In this document: positions 1 through 6,973 of the stretch, in pieces
Position numbering within the stretch: the first letter of the stretch is position 1
How the letters are laid out: each line of letters begins with the position of its first letter
Source of the DNA: Chloroflexota bacterium
Lineage (GTDB): Bacteria > Chloroflexota > Anaerolineae > UBA7937 > B3-Chlor
Assembly: GCA_030616025.1 (NCBI GenBank)
Contig: JAUWYD010000013.1
Coordinates: 1-11,243, forward strand
DNA: 11,243 bases
Reading direction: 5' to 3'
Notes under the pieces: generated by a model
The model's database searches: none
What the model saw: the letters and a program-made list of their open reading frames with translations, nothing else
Told to the model about the DNA's origin: nothing
Translations under genes and position numbers: made by a program

Positions 1-1296
1 GGGGACGTCCCTGGCGGTGGGGCGATCAGCGCGGTCATTGCTCCTGATGGCCACATCGACAAAGCCACCACTGTATCCGACGAAGAGACACATTTGATCC
101 ACGCCGCCCATCAATACTACCGGATCGCTGGCGGCATAGGCTGGTTGCAAAAGGAACTCGCAGGGGAGACCGTCGTGTCGCGGCTGAACCGGGCACTAGA
201 CTGGCTCTACACGCGCCGCTTTGACAGCACCCATCAACTCATCAAGCGAGGACACACCACCGATTGGGGAGACGTGAGATTCGAGTCGTCAGTCAGCGCT
301 ACGGACTTAGACTTCGACACCGACCACTGGACTTTCTCCATCTATGACCAGGCTTTGACCTACCGCGCCCTCCTGGAATTGGCGGAGATGAACGAGGCAG
401 CAGAAGATAGGCCACGCGCAAGCGACCTTCGGTTGCGGGCCGAGCGGCTACGTCGCTCCACGAACGAGAAACTCTGGAACTCGCAGCGGGGATTCTATCT
501 TGTGCACAAGCACCTCACTCCCCTCGCACATGACTTTCCAGAAGAGGAAATGATAAGCATCTCCAATGCGCTGGCCGCCAATGTGGGCCTCAGCGATCCC
601 CGTCGTAGTCAGAGGATCTTTTCCAATCTGGAACGCGCCCGACTCTCTGCGGGATCCCGCAAACCCGGTCTGAGCCTCTACCCACCTTATCCAGAGGGGT
701 TCTTCGCGCATGTGCAGATGTCTCCAGGAGAATACCAGAACGGTGGCCAGTGGGACTGGTGGGGCGGTATGCAGATAACTGCGGAGTTTGAGAGCGGCCA
801 TTCCGGCTTGGCTTTGGCCCATCTCAGGATGGTGGCTCAAGACTGGGCACTGCATCCCGGACAGATCTTCGAATGGCAGATGCCGTCGACAGCTAAGGGA
901 TGGGGATCAGACAACTATGCCAGTGCCGCGGCTACTGTGGCCGAAGCCATCGTGCGCGGGCTCTTCGGAGTCACAATAGAGAGGGATGAGGTGAGCGTAC
1001 AGCCTCGCCTTAGGAAACATGATGGCCAAATCCGGGTCCTTCAACCAGCCAGCGGCATGTACGTATCCTACGACTACAAGTATCACTCTGATTTCGTGGT
1101 CCTCGACTATGGCTCAAACCACCCCACGTCCCTAGAGGTCAGTCTTTTGTTGCCCTTGGGAAAAGAGACAGAAAAAGTCTCCATCGATGGTGCCCCAATA
1201 TCCCATCGGCTGGAGACTATACTGCACGACTCCTATTGCGTCTTTCGGGCCCCCTCAGGTGTGCATCGGGCTATCCTGAGCTTCAAGAGCCAGTAA
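1..1296 (+). CDS. Six-hairpin glycosidase-like protein, 3' part (5' end outside window)
   Basis: The frame is open from base 1 to the TAA at 1294-1296, giving 431 visible residues. A TTG at 94 could be read as a start, but the frame continues upstream without a stop, so the gene is most likely cut by the window edge. The sequence is rich in helices typical of an (alpha/alpha)6 barrel, with acidic-aromatic motifs TDWGDV (visible residues 87-92) and GGQWDWWGG (248-256). A beta-rich tail follows from about residue 325. This pattern fits the six-hairpin glycosidase superfamily (amylo-alpha-1,6-glucosidase, GH63 or GH78-like barrels). I cannot fix the GH family, the substrate or the catalytic acid. 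No signal peptide can be judged because the N-terminus is missing. The gene is convergent with rmlB and overlaps its end by 14 bases. A role in trimming surface glycan would fit the neighbourhood but is only inference. Confidence 0.7.
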   Translation, partial: GDVPGGGAISAVIAPDGHIDKATTVSDEETHLIHAAHQYYRIAGGIGWLQKELAGETVVSRLNRALDWLYTRRFDSTHQLIKRGHTTDWGDVRFESSVSATDLDFDTDHWTFSIYDQALTYRALLELAEMNEAAEDRPRASDLRLRAERLRRSTNEKLWNSQRGFYLVHKHLTPLAHDFPEEEMISISNALAANVGLSDPRRSQRIFSNLERARLSAGSRKPGLSLYPPYPEGFFAHVQMSPGEYQNGGQWDWWGGMQITAEFESGHSGLALAHLRMVAQDWALHPGQIFEWQMPSTAKGWGSDNYASAAATVAEAIVRGLFGVTIERDEVSVQPRLRKHDGQIRVLQPASGMYVSYDYKYHSDFVVLDYGSNHPTSLEVSLLLPLGKETEKVSIDGAPISHRLETILHDSYCVFRAPSGVHRAILSFKSQ

Positions 1297-2308
1297 GAAC
1301 TTGTCGCGTGCCATACTGTCTCTCGTAGTAGCTGTCATATGCGCCCGACTTGATCTTCTCCCACCACCACCGATTCTCCGTGTACCAGCGCACAGTTCCC
1401 TCCAATGCGTTCTCGAAGGCATGCTTGGGCCGCCATCCCAGATGGCGGATCTTGGCGGAATCGAGGGAGTATCGTCTATCATGGCCTGGCCGATCCTCGA
1501 CGAACTGGATGAGGCTCTGCGGTTTGCCCATCAGTTCGAGGATGGTATCCGTTAACTCAAGGTTGGTCAGCTCGTTGTTGCTGCCGACATTGTATATCTC
1601 TCCGTCCTGCCCTTCGTGCAACATCAAATCGATGGCTTCACAGTGGTCGAGAACGTAGAGCCAGTCTCGCACGTTTAGCCCGTCACCATAGAGCGGCAAG
1701 GGCTTGTCGTCCAGGGCATTGGTGATGAAGAGGGGGACTACCTTCTCAGGGTATTGATAGGCTCCAAAGTTGTTCGAGGCCCGAGTGATAACCACCGGGA
1801 CACCGTAGGTGACATGGTAGGCACGACACATCAGATCTGCGCCAGCCTTGCTGGCGGAATAAGGGCTATTCGGGCGAAGGTTATCACTCTCCACTGACGA
1901 CCCCTCGACGACGCTGCCGTAGACTTCATCCGTAGAGATATGCACCATCCTCCTCAGACTGAACTTCCTGACCGCTTCCAAGAGGACGTGAGTACCGTAG
2001 ACGTCCGTCTGGATGAAACTGCCCGGTTCGACAATGCTGCGATCCACATGGGTCTCGGCAGCAAAGTTGACTATGCCGTCGACCTTGTGCTCCTGGACGA
2101 CCTCCTCAACGAGGCCCATGTCGCAAATGTCCCCTCGGACAAAGCTATAGCGGCGGTCATCAGCGACATCCTGCAAGTTGTCCAGGTTGCCGGCATAGGT
2201 AAGCTTGTCGTACACGATCACCTTGTAGTCCGGATACCTGTCGAGGATGTGGTGCACAAAGTTGCTGCCTATGAAACCAGCGCCACCGGTGATGAGCAAG
2301 TTCTCCAA
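1283..2308 (-). CDS. rmlB: dTDP-glucose 4,6-dehydratase
   Basis: Converts dTDP-glucose to dTDP-4-keto-6-deoxyglucose using bound NAD+, the second step toward dTDP-rhamnose and other deoxysugars; a cytoplasmic short-chain dehydrogenase of the extended type. With the chosen start it has 341 residues, the usual length. Visible motifs are the NAD-binding GGAGFIG (residues 8-14), the catalytic TDE triad (126-128, in HISTDEVYG), the YSASK version of YxxxK (150-154), and the family-typical SNNFGAYQYPEK and EDRPGHDRRY segments. The frame extends upstream to a TTG at 2344. I prefer the TTG at 2306-2308 because AGAGGAGG lies 9 bases before it and the protein then begins MENLLITGG, as family members do. 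It is the last gene of the minus-strand operon, 37 bases after the small-protein gene. Its stop lies inside the convergent glycosidase gene. Confidence 0.95.
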   Translation of the reverse strand: MENLLITGGAGFIGSNFVHHILDRYPDYKVIVYDKLTYAGNLDNLQDVADDRRYSFVRGDICDMGLVEEVVQEHKVDGIVNFAAETHVDRSIVEPGSFIQTDVYGTHVLLEAVRKFSLRRMVHISTDEVYGSVVEGSSVESDNLRPNSPYSASKAGADLMCRAYHVTYGVPVVITRASNNFGAYQYPEKVVPLFITNALDDKPLPLYGDGLNVRDWLYVLDHCEAIDLMLHEGQDGEIYNVGSNNELTNLELTDTILELMGKPQSLIQFVEDRPGHDRRYSLDSAKIRHLGWRPKHAFENALEGTVRWYTENRWWWEKIKSGAYDSYYERQYGTRQVLTGS

Positions 2309-2317
2309 AGTTTCGAA

Positions 2318-2325
2318 CCTCCTCT
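2318..2325 (-). promoter_or_regulatory. Ribosome binding site that fixes the rmlB start
   Basis: AGAGGAGG on the minus strand ends 9 bases before the TTG at 2308-2306. This strong match to the anti-Shine-Dalgarno sequence supports a TTG start for rmlB over the longer reading that begins at 2344. Confidence 0.8.
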
Positions 2326-2345
2326 GGGACCAACTCCTGAGCAAG

Positions 2346-2597
2346 CTACAGTTTCGTACCCCGGCGGGTGTAAGCCTCGCGCATCAGGTCCCTGACATCC
2401 TGAATGGTGAGGAGATACGTCTCCGTTTTCTTCTCCCCCCTGGCCCCACCAGTGCCTACCTTGCCCTGAAGGATCAGGCCATCCTCAGTCTCGATGAGTC
2501 TTATGCCGGTGAAACCATGTTGGTCTGCGTAGTGACCTATGGTTCTCAAGACATCCTGGTAGTCAGTCTTGAGCATGCCCTGGAAGAGCTTCTGCAT
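2346..2597 (-). CDS. Small protein of unknown function, paralogue of the preceding gene (copy 2)
   Basis: An 83-residue protein with ATG start and AGGAGG a few bases upstream. I do not recognise a named family. The predicted order is a helix (about 12-28), strands around 31-37 and 41-47, a variable charged Gly/Lys loop (48-58), and a C-terminal helix (65-77), suggesting a small alpha/beta fold. It has no signal peptide, TM segment or cysteine. It aligns without gaps to the neighbouring 75-residue protein over about 33 residues, sharing Y13, L17, G21, A24, I32, E36, G40 and the LQG at 43-45. It lies 33 bases after that gene and 37 before rmlB, so it is almost certainly co-transcribed. The paired, folded look argues against a peptide precursor. 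A structural or regulatory partner role is possible but unproven. Confidence 0.75.
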   Translation of the reverse strand: MQKLFQGMLKTDYQDVLRTIGHYADQHGFTGIRLIETEDGLILQGKVGTGGARGEKKTETYLLTIQDVRDLMREAYTRRGTKL

Positions 2598-2630
2598 GAG
2601 TCCCTCCTCTCTACACCTGCGAACTCCTGC

Positions 2631-2858
2631 TCACAGGTCGCGTATCAACTGCGCCAGGTCCTCGTGACTGAGCACCTTGGTCTTGGAGACAAGATGATAG
2701 GCATCCCTTGTGCTGACAAGGGCCTGTCCTTGAAGCACCACGCCTCCTGCAACCTCAAGAATGCAGATGTCGCGCAACCTCTGCTTCTCTGCGAGACGTC
2801 CTACCGCTTGGAGCGTTCGCTCATACCTCATTCTCTTGGCCGCCGATGGATTAGCCAT
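2631..2858 (-). CDS. Small protein of unknown function, paralogue of the following gene (copy 1)
   Basis: A 75-residue protein whose ATG at 2858-2856 lies one base after the TGA of the radical SAM gene, with GGAGGGG upstream inside that gene's last codons. This spacing is typical of translational coupling. No family is recognised. It shows an N-terminal basic segment, a helix (about 11-27), a strand pair (31-36 and 39-46) with the motif GGVVLQGQ, and a C-terminal helix (68-75). It contains one cysteine (C32) and no TM segment or signal peptide. The core matches the downstream 83-residue protein (Y12, L16, G20, A23, I31, E35, G39, LQG 42-44), pointing to an old tandem duplication. The close link to the radical SAM gene suggests the two proteins act together. 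What they bind is unknown. Confidence 0.75.
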   Translation of the reverse strand: MANPSAAKRMRYERTLQAVGRLAEKQRLRDICILEVAGGVVLQGQALVSTRDAYHLVSKTKVLSHEDLAQLIRDL

Positions 2859-2859
2859 T

Positions 2860-4263
2860 TCATCCCCTCCCTCTAGGCGGACCTTTCGTCATCTTGCCTA
2901 CCCTGGCCATCGCCCTACGGGGTGAAGCATAGCGCTTCAAGTAGTACCTGGAGCTTCGCCTGATGGTATTGCGCAGCTTTCTACGCTGGGACTCCTTCAC
3001 AGCCCATCTCAGAAACTCAGGATCGTGGCCCTTGATCTTGGGCTCGCTGGGGTTGCGCCTGTAGCCGTCATGATCCTTGACAAGTGACAGGCCACGCTCC
3101 ATGCAATAGTCGTAGAGATCATTGCCCGGATACGGTGTGTAGAACGCCGAGCTGTAGTAATCGGGATCAATCTCCTTCAACATGGTGATCGTTTCCCTGA
3201 TCTCCTCTTCGGTCTCTGTCGGCAGCCCCAGCATGTAGTTGGCCCAGATACGAATGCCGTACTTGCGGCAAATACGCGCCGCCTCCAGGTTCGTGGCAAC
3301 AGTGGTACCTTTGCGGATGAACCTGAGGACACGATCGCTGCCACTTTCGAAACCCAAGAACAGTCCCTCCAGGCCTACACCCGCCATGCGCCTGATCATG
3401 TCCTCGTGCCTGACCACGTGGTCGACACGCGCCTGGCACCAGAAGGGTTGGGTGAACCCTTCGGCCTCATACTGGTCGCAGAACTCCGTCACCCACGCTC
3501 GATCCTCGGTTAGGCAGTCGTCATGAATCATCAGCGTGTTGAAGCGGTATTTGTCCCTCAGTTGCTTCAATTCTGCCATGACATGAGAGACACTTCGTCG
3601 CCTCACGCGCTTGCCGAAGAGAATGTCCTCGCCGGGCTTGCAGAAAGCACAATTGTAACGACAACCTCGGCCAGCGATGATGGTCACAAAAGGGGGAAGG
3701 GTCTCCGCCGTGAGGGGAGCCTCTGGCGAGTCATAATCATAGCCGGCGTTCCGCCATTCGTTCAGGTAGATGTCCCGATCAGCGAACGGCAGTTCATCGA
3801 GGTTAGGTCTCTCGCCCTCGATCAGCCGTCCAACCGTCTCGCCCCGCTCAAACTTGTGCAGCATCTCGATGAAGGATATTTCGCCCTCGCCCGTTACCAA
3901 ATGATCCACCAGACGGCTGCTCAACACCTCATCGGGAGCGAGGGTGGGGTGAGGTCCGCCGACCACCGTAATAGTATTCGGATTCGCTTCCTTGACCAGT
4001 TCCATGCCCCTCATGGCAGGGTTGAAGTCCACGCTAAGCATGCTAAAGCCTGCCACGTCTGGAGCTCGGCGTCGTATCTCCTGGCGGAAATGGTCCCAAT
4101 CCCTTAGGGCTCGTCGGTCTATCAGGCTCACCTCGTGGCCCGCCTGCTTGGCGCAGGCCGAGAGCAAGGCCAGTCCGTGGCCAATCCACCCTCCCGACAT
4201 GCCCTTGCCAGCGCTGTTGAAGCCGTCTATTCCTCCCCCACTCCAAACCAGTGTTACCTTCAT
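2860..4263 (-). CDS. Radical SAM protein with B12-binding-type N-terminal domain
   Basis: A 467-residue protein. Residues 1-145 look like the Rossmann-type cobalamin-binding domain seen in BchE/HpnJ-like enzymes, with the family-typical VVGGPHPTLAPDE (100-112) and TGEGE (124-128). The DxHxxG histidine motif that ligates cobalt in some B12 proteins is not present. The radical SAM core follows, with CRYNCAFC giving the CX3CX2C cluster ligands C201, C205 and C208, then GFESGSD (304-310) and GLPTETEEEI (346-355). The C-terminal 90 residues are basic and lack the cysteine-rich SPASM pattern. Such enzymes carry out radical methylations, cyclisations or rearrangements; the substrate here cannot be deduced. 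It sits between rmlA and rmlB with 103 bases upstream and is coupled to the small gene downstream (one base gap). Only a modest AAGGAAG precedes the ATG. Modification of a sugar, lipid carrier or surface polymer is a plausible guess. Confidence 0.88.
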   Translation of the reverse strand: MKVTLVWSGGGIDGFNSAGKGMSGGWIGHGLALLSACAKQAGHEVSLIDRRALRDWDHFRQEIRRRAPDVAGFSMLSVDFNPAMRGMELVKEANPNTITVVGGPHPTLAPDEVLSSRLVDHLVTGEGEISFIEMLHKFERGETVGRLIEGERPNLDELPFADRDIYLNEWRNAGYDYDSPEAPLTAETLPPFVTIIAGRGCRYNCAFCKPGEDILFGKRVRRRSVSHVMAELKQLRDKYRFNTLMIHDDCLTEDRAWVTEFCDQYEAEGFTQPFWCQARVDHVVRHEDMIRRMAGVGLEGLFLGFESGSDRVLRFIRKGTTVATNLEAARICRKYGIRIWANYMLGLPTETEEEIRETITMLKEIDPDYYSSAFYTPYPGNDLYDYCMERGLSLVKDHDGYRRNPSEPKIKGHDPEFLRWAVKESQRRKLRNTIRRSSRYYLKRYASPRRAMARVGKMTKGPPRGRG

Positions 4264-4366
4264 GCGGGCAGGGCTTCCTTCACACCAGCAACCTCCTGAA
4301 CTCTCACGCCACTACCATCCGCCCGATTTCCCATACACCGCAGAATGGGCTCTCGTGAGCTGCTTG
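4264..4366 (-). other. Intergenic leader between rmlA and the radical SAM gene
   Basis: These 103 bases separate the rmlA stop from the radical SAM start. I see no convincing -35/-10 pair and no terminator hairpin. On the minus strand an AGGAGG (4297-4292) is followed 6 bases later by GTG immediately followed by TGA, a start-stop pair. AAGGAAG (4280-4274) then lies 10 bases before the real ATG. Read-through from rmlA is the simplest model. Confidence 0.4.
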
Positions 4367-5431
4367 CTACAATATCCCGATTTGGCTGTTGTCACCTATC
4401 ATCATTCTGTAGGCCTTGGGCCTCAGCGGCGAACGAGTGATCTCGACATTCCGCCCTATCACGCTATCTTCGATGCGAGTGCCGATGTCTGTGATCCTAC
4501 AGTTCTCCAAGACAATGCAGTGTTCTATCTCGCTGTTCTCAATCAGAACGTCGTGAAAGATAGCGGTGAACGGGCCTATGTAGGCGTCCACAATCCGGCT
4601 ATTCTCGCCAATGATGGCGGGCCCACGAATAGTGCTATTGATGATCTCAGCACCTTTCTGAATGATGATACGCCCTGAGAGACTGGACTTCTCATCCACA
4701 GTGCCCAGGTTGTGAGAGTCAATGGTCTCCAGCAAGAGACGGTTGCAGTCCAACATGTCGCCCGGCTTTCCGGTGTCTATCCACCATCCCTCATGGATGT
4801 AGGGATAGACCTTGTATCCATGGTCCACCAGGTACTGGATAGCGTCGGTAATCTCTAACTCTCCCCTCGACGAAGGCTTGATCTTCTTCACCGCCTCGAA
4901 GATGTTCCGATCGAACATGTAGATGCCTACCAGCGCGAGATCACTGGGTGGCAGGTCGGGCTTCTCCACCAGCCGCACTACCTGACCGTTCATCAATTCC
5001 GCTACACCAAAGTGCTGGGGCTTATTCACTCTTGTGAGCACAATCTGAGAGTTCCAATCGCCCTCGGCGAACTGTGTGACCAGGTCCGCGATACCGCCCT
5101 CAAGGACATTATCCCCGAGGAACATGACGAACCTGTCGTTGGCCAGATAGTGCTCCGAAATCAGAACCGCGTGGGCCAGCCCTAGTGGCGCTTCCTGCTG
5201 GATGTAGGTCACCTCGGCCCCCCACTCGGAGCCATCGCCGACCGCTGCCTTGATTTCGGCGGCGGTGTCGCCGACGACGATCCCGATGTCAGTAATGCCG
5301 GCCTCCACGATGGCATCTATCACCCGGAAGAGTACTGGCCTGTTGGCCACAGGCACCAGTTGCTTGGCGCTAGTATAAGTGATGGGGTATAGGCGAGTGC
5401 CTTTACCCCCACTCAAGATCAATGCCTTCAT
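4367..5431 (-). CDS. rmlA: Glucose-1-phosphate thymidylyltransferase, long form
   Basis: Couples dTTP to glucose-1-phosphate to give dTDP-glucose and pyrophosphate, the first step of the dTDP-deoxysugar pathway. The 354 residues match the long-form family, which adds a C-terminal left-handed beta-helix to the nucleotidyltransferase core. Visible motifs are the signature GGKGTRLYPIT (8-18) with SAKQLVPVANRP (21-32), FLGDN (104-108), VEKPD (155-159), GELEITDAI (190-198) and GWWIDTG (215-221). Hexapeptide-like repeats rich in I/V (for example IINSTIRGPAIIG) fill residues 253-335. The start ATG has GGAAG 5 bases upstream. It lies 32 bases downstream of cpsD with no room for a promoter, so it should be in the same transcript. 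Its product is the substrate of the rmlB product three genes further on. Long-form members can have altered sugar or nucleotide preference, so specificity is inferred. Confidence 0.93.
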   Translation of the reverse strand: MKALILSGGKGTRLYPITYTSAKQLVPVANRPVLFRVIDAIVEAGITDIGIVVGDTAAEIKAAVGDGSEWGAEVTYIQQEAPLGLAHAVLISEHYLANDRFVMFLGDNVLEGGIADLVTQFAEGDWNSQIVLTRVNKPQHFGVAELMNGQVVRLVEKPDLPPSDLALVGIYMFDRNIFEAVKKIKPSSRGELEITDAIQYLVDHGYKVYPYIHEGWWIDTGKPGDMLDCNRLLLETIDSHNLGTVDEKSSLSGRIIIQKGAEIINSTIRGPAIIGENSRIVDAYIGPFTAIFHDVLIENSEIEHCIVLENCRITDIGTRIEDSVIGRNVEITRSPLRPKAYRMMIGDNSQIGIL

Positions 5432-5463
5432 TGTACTTCCATTGCTTTCATCTCTTAGCCACC

Positions 5464-6144
5464 CTACTGCTCAGCATAGTACCTATGCAGACTGGTGTCC
5501 ATCTTCACATTGTTGAGAACCGCTCCCACAAGATTGGCGTTCACCTTCTCCAGCAAAGCCTTCGCCTTCTGGGCATGATCTCGCTTGGTACCTCCGGCGT
5601 TGATGACCAACAATACCCCATCCACCTTGGAGGACAGGACGGCAGCATCCGTCACAGCAATAACCGGTGGCGCATCGAACAAAACGGTGTCTGCTCGCTG
5701 GGACAAGACAGCTAGTATCTCCTCCATACGACGGGAGCCTACCAGCTCTGATGGGTTGGGAGGAAGAGGACCACTCGGCAACAGCCACAACCCCGGGACG
5801 CTCGTCTGTTGGAGAGGAGGATCAGCCATGGCCTCATCGTCTACGACCATGGTGGTGAGGCCGACCCCGTTGTTCACGCCGAAGATCTCATGCTGCGACG
5901 GTCGCCTCAAGTCGCAATCCACCAAGATGATCTCCTTCTCGGCCTGAGCCAGCGTGACGGCCAGATTGGCCAGGGTCGTTGATTTTCCCTCCTCGGGCCC
6001 AGGAGAAGTTACCACCATCGTCTTCACGGGTTTGTCCAAGCTGGAAAACTCGAGGTTGGTCCGCAACGTGCGATACGCTTCGCTGACGGGGGAGCGGGGT
6101 TTCGTAAGAGTGACCAGACTGTCCGACGGGTTGTTCACAGCCAT
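5464..6144 (-). CDS. cpsD: CpsD/CapB-family polysaccharide tyrosine kinase
   Basis: A 226-residue P-loop ATPase of the BY-kinase family, the cytoplasmic partner of a Wzz/CapA-type membrane protein; phosphorylation state controls length and export of exopolysaccharide or capsule. Visible features are the ExxRxxR oligomerisation motif (E22, R25, R28), Walker A in SPGPEEGKSTT (47-57), Walker A' in ILVDCDLRRP (73-82) and Walker B in VLFDAPPV (154-161). The C-terminus ends RYYAEQ, so only two tyrosines (222, 223) are available as phosphorylation sites, fewer than the usual cluster. The ATG has TGGAGG 9 bases upstream. A probable promoter lies in the 112-base gap after wzz. The membrane activator should be the wzz-like product encoded upstream. 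The ParA/MinD family is related, but the neighbours and the ExxRxxR motif favour a BY-kinase. Confidence 0.9.
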   Translation of the reverse strand: MAVNNPSDSLVTLTKPRSPVSEAYRTLRTNLEFSSLDKPVKTMVVTSPGPEEGKSTTLANLAVTLAQAEKEIILVDCDLRRPSQHEIFGVNNGVGLTTMVVDDEAMADPPLQQTSVPGLWLLPSGPLPPNPSELVGSRRMEEILAVLSQRADTVLFDAPPVIAVTDAAVLSSKVDGVLLVINAGGTKRDHAQKAKALLEKVNANLVGAVLNNVKMDTSLHRYYAEQ

Positions 6145-6179
6145 GATTTCAAGCCTCCACTATGGGTACTTGGCACATG

Positions 6180-6208
6180 ATCATACAGCGATGCCTATAT
6201 CATCGCAA
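6180..6208 (-). promoter_or_regulatory. Probable sigma-70-type promoter for cpsD
   Basis: On the minus strand TTGCGA (6208-6203) is followed after 17 bases by TATGAT (6185-6180). The -10 matches the consensus at 5 of 6 positions and the -35 at 4 of 6. Transcription would begin near 6173, about 30 bases before the cpsD ATG. It lies in the only sizeable gap within the wzz-cpsD-rmlA run, allowing cpsD and the sugar genes to be expressed apart from wzz. This is a pattern match only. Confidence 0.5.
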
Positions 6209-6256
6209 CCACTAGCGGCAACTCCCAGCCTCAGTAACCACAGGAACCCTCAGGGG

Positions 6257-6973
6257 CTACCTTAGCCATGGAAGAGCAAAGCGTCTTCTCCACTCCGAAC
6301 TCCCTGCCCCTTCGCTGGCGGCGATGGTGGGGATAGAGCCCAGCACCGGCACGCCCACATACCGCTCGACATCCTCGGAAGACCTGAGTACATCAGACTC
6401 AAGATACTCCAAGCCGAAAGCCAGTAAGAGTCCAATTAGCAGTCCCAGCACGCCCCCTGCCAGAGCCAGGGTCTTCGTTTTAGGCCAGTGCACCCAACCG
6501 TACCTGGCGTCCTCAAGGATCCGTATCTTCACCCGATCCCGGCGGTCTATGTCCAATAACTGCGCCGCATGGAAGGCCACGAAGTCGTGAGCCAAGGTGC
6601 TGGCCACGTCACGAGCTTCCTCTGCACTGGCCCTATCCGCATCTATCTGGATAAGAAAATCCTCCGGTATGGGAGCGACTGTCACGGTAGCTAGGAGCTT
6701 GTCGGAAGTTATGTCAAGCTGGAGCTCATCTATCACCTGCTGAGCCATGTTGGTGGTGTGAATCTGGTTCGCGAACTGCCTCAACAGCTGCTCTGCGGCC
6801 AGAGTAAGTCCGTAGTCATACCTGGCCGGGATCACCTGTAACACGGCGGACGAACGATAGATGGGCGGTCGCACCTCGCTGAAGACCACAGCGCTGGCAA
6901 CTGTGACTACACAAGCCAGCACAACTATCCACCACTTGCGCACCAGCACTCTCAGATACTGCTTCAATTCCAT
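6257..6973 (-). CDS. Wzz/CapA-type polysaccharide chain-length regulator
   Basis: A 238-residue inner-membrane protein. TM1 is at about 13-32 and TM2 at about 167-187; between them lies a roughly 135-residue extracytoplasmic domain. The N-terminal MELKQYLRVLVRKWW is typical of the Wzz domain (polysaccharide co-polymerase family). The conserved segment after TM2, with LESDVLRSSEDVERYVGVP (191-209) and VLGSIP (210-215), matches CapA/YveK-like proteins that activate a separate cytoplasmic kinase. No kinase domain is fused; the kinase is encoded 112 bases downstream. The external domain is short compared with enterobacterial Wzz, as is usual for the CapA type. The ATG has GGGAGG 5 bases upstream and a good promoter about 65 bases before it. 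It is the first gene of the minus-strand operon and diverges from uvrC. The exact polymer is unknown. Confidence 0.88.
   Translation of the reverse strand: MELKQYLRVLVRKWWIVVLACVVTVASAVVFSEVRPPIYRSSAVLQVIPARYDYGLTLAAEQLLRQFANQIHTTNMAQQVIDELQLDITSDKLLATVTVAPIPEDFLIQIDADRASAEEARDVASTLAHDFVAFHAAQLLDIDRRDRVKIRILEDARYGWVHWPKTKTLALAGGVLGLLIGLLLAFGLEYLESDVLRSSEDVERYVGVPVLGSIPTIAASEGAGSSEWRRRFALPWLR

Noticed and set aside
2309..2344. Longer rmlB starting at TTG 2344
   Set aside because: It adds a non-conserved 12-residue leader and ignores the strong AGAGGAGG that is correctly placed for the TTG at 2308-2306.
2346..2858. Small proteins as RiPP precursor peptides for the radical SAM enzyme
   Set aside because: Both look like folded alpha/beta domains with no core-peptide region, repeats or cysteine-rich tail, and the radical SAM protein lacks SPASM cysteines.
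3523..4107. Plus-strand open frames across the radical SAM and rmlA genes
   Set aside because: They are shadows of well-supported minus-strand genes with clear family motifs, and their translations show no recognisable domain.
4264..4366. Independent promoter for the radical SAM gene
   Set aside because: No reasonable -35/-10 pair with 16-18 base spacing could be found on the minus strand.
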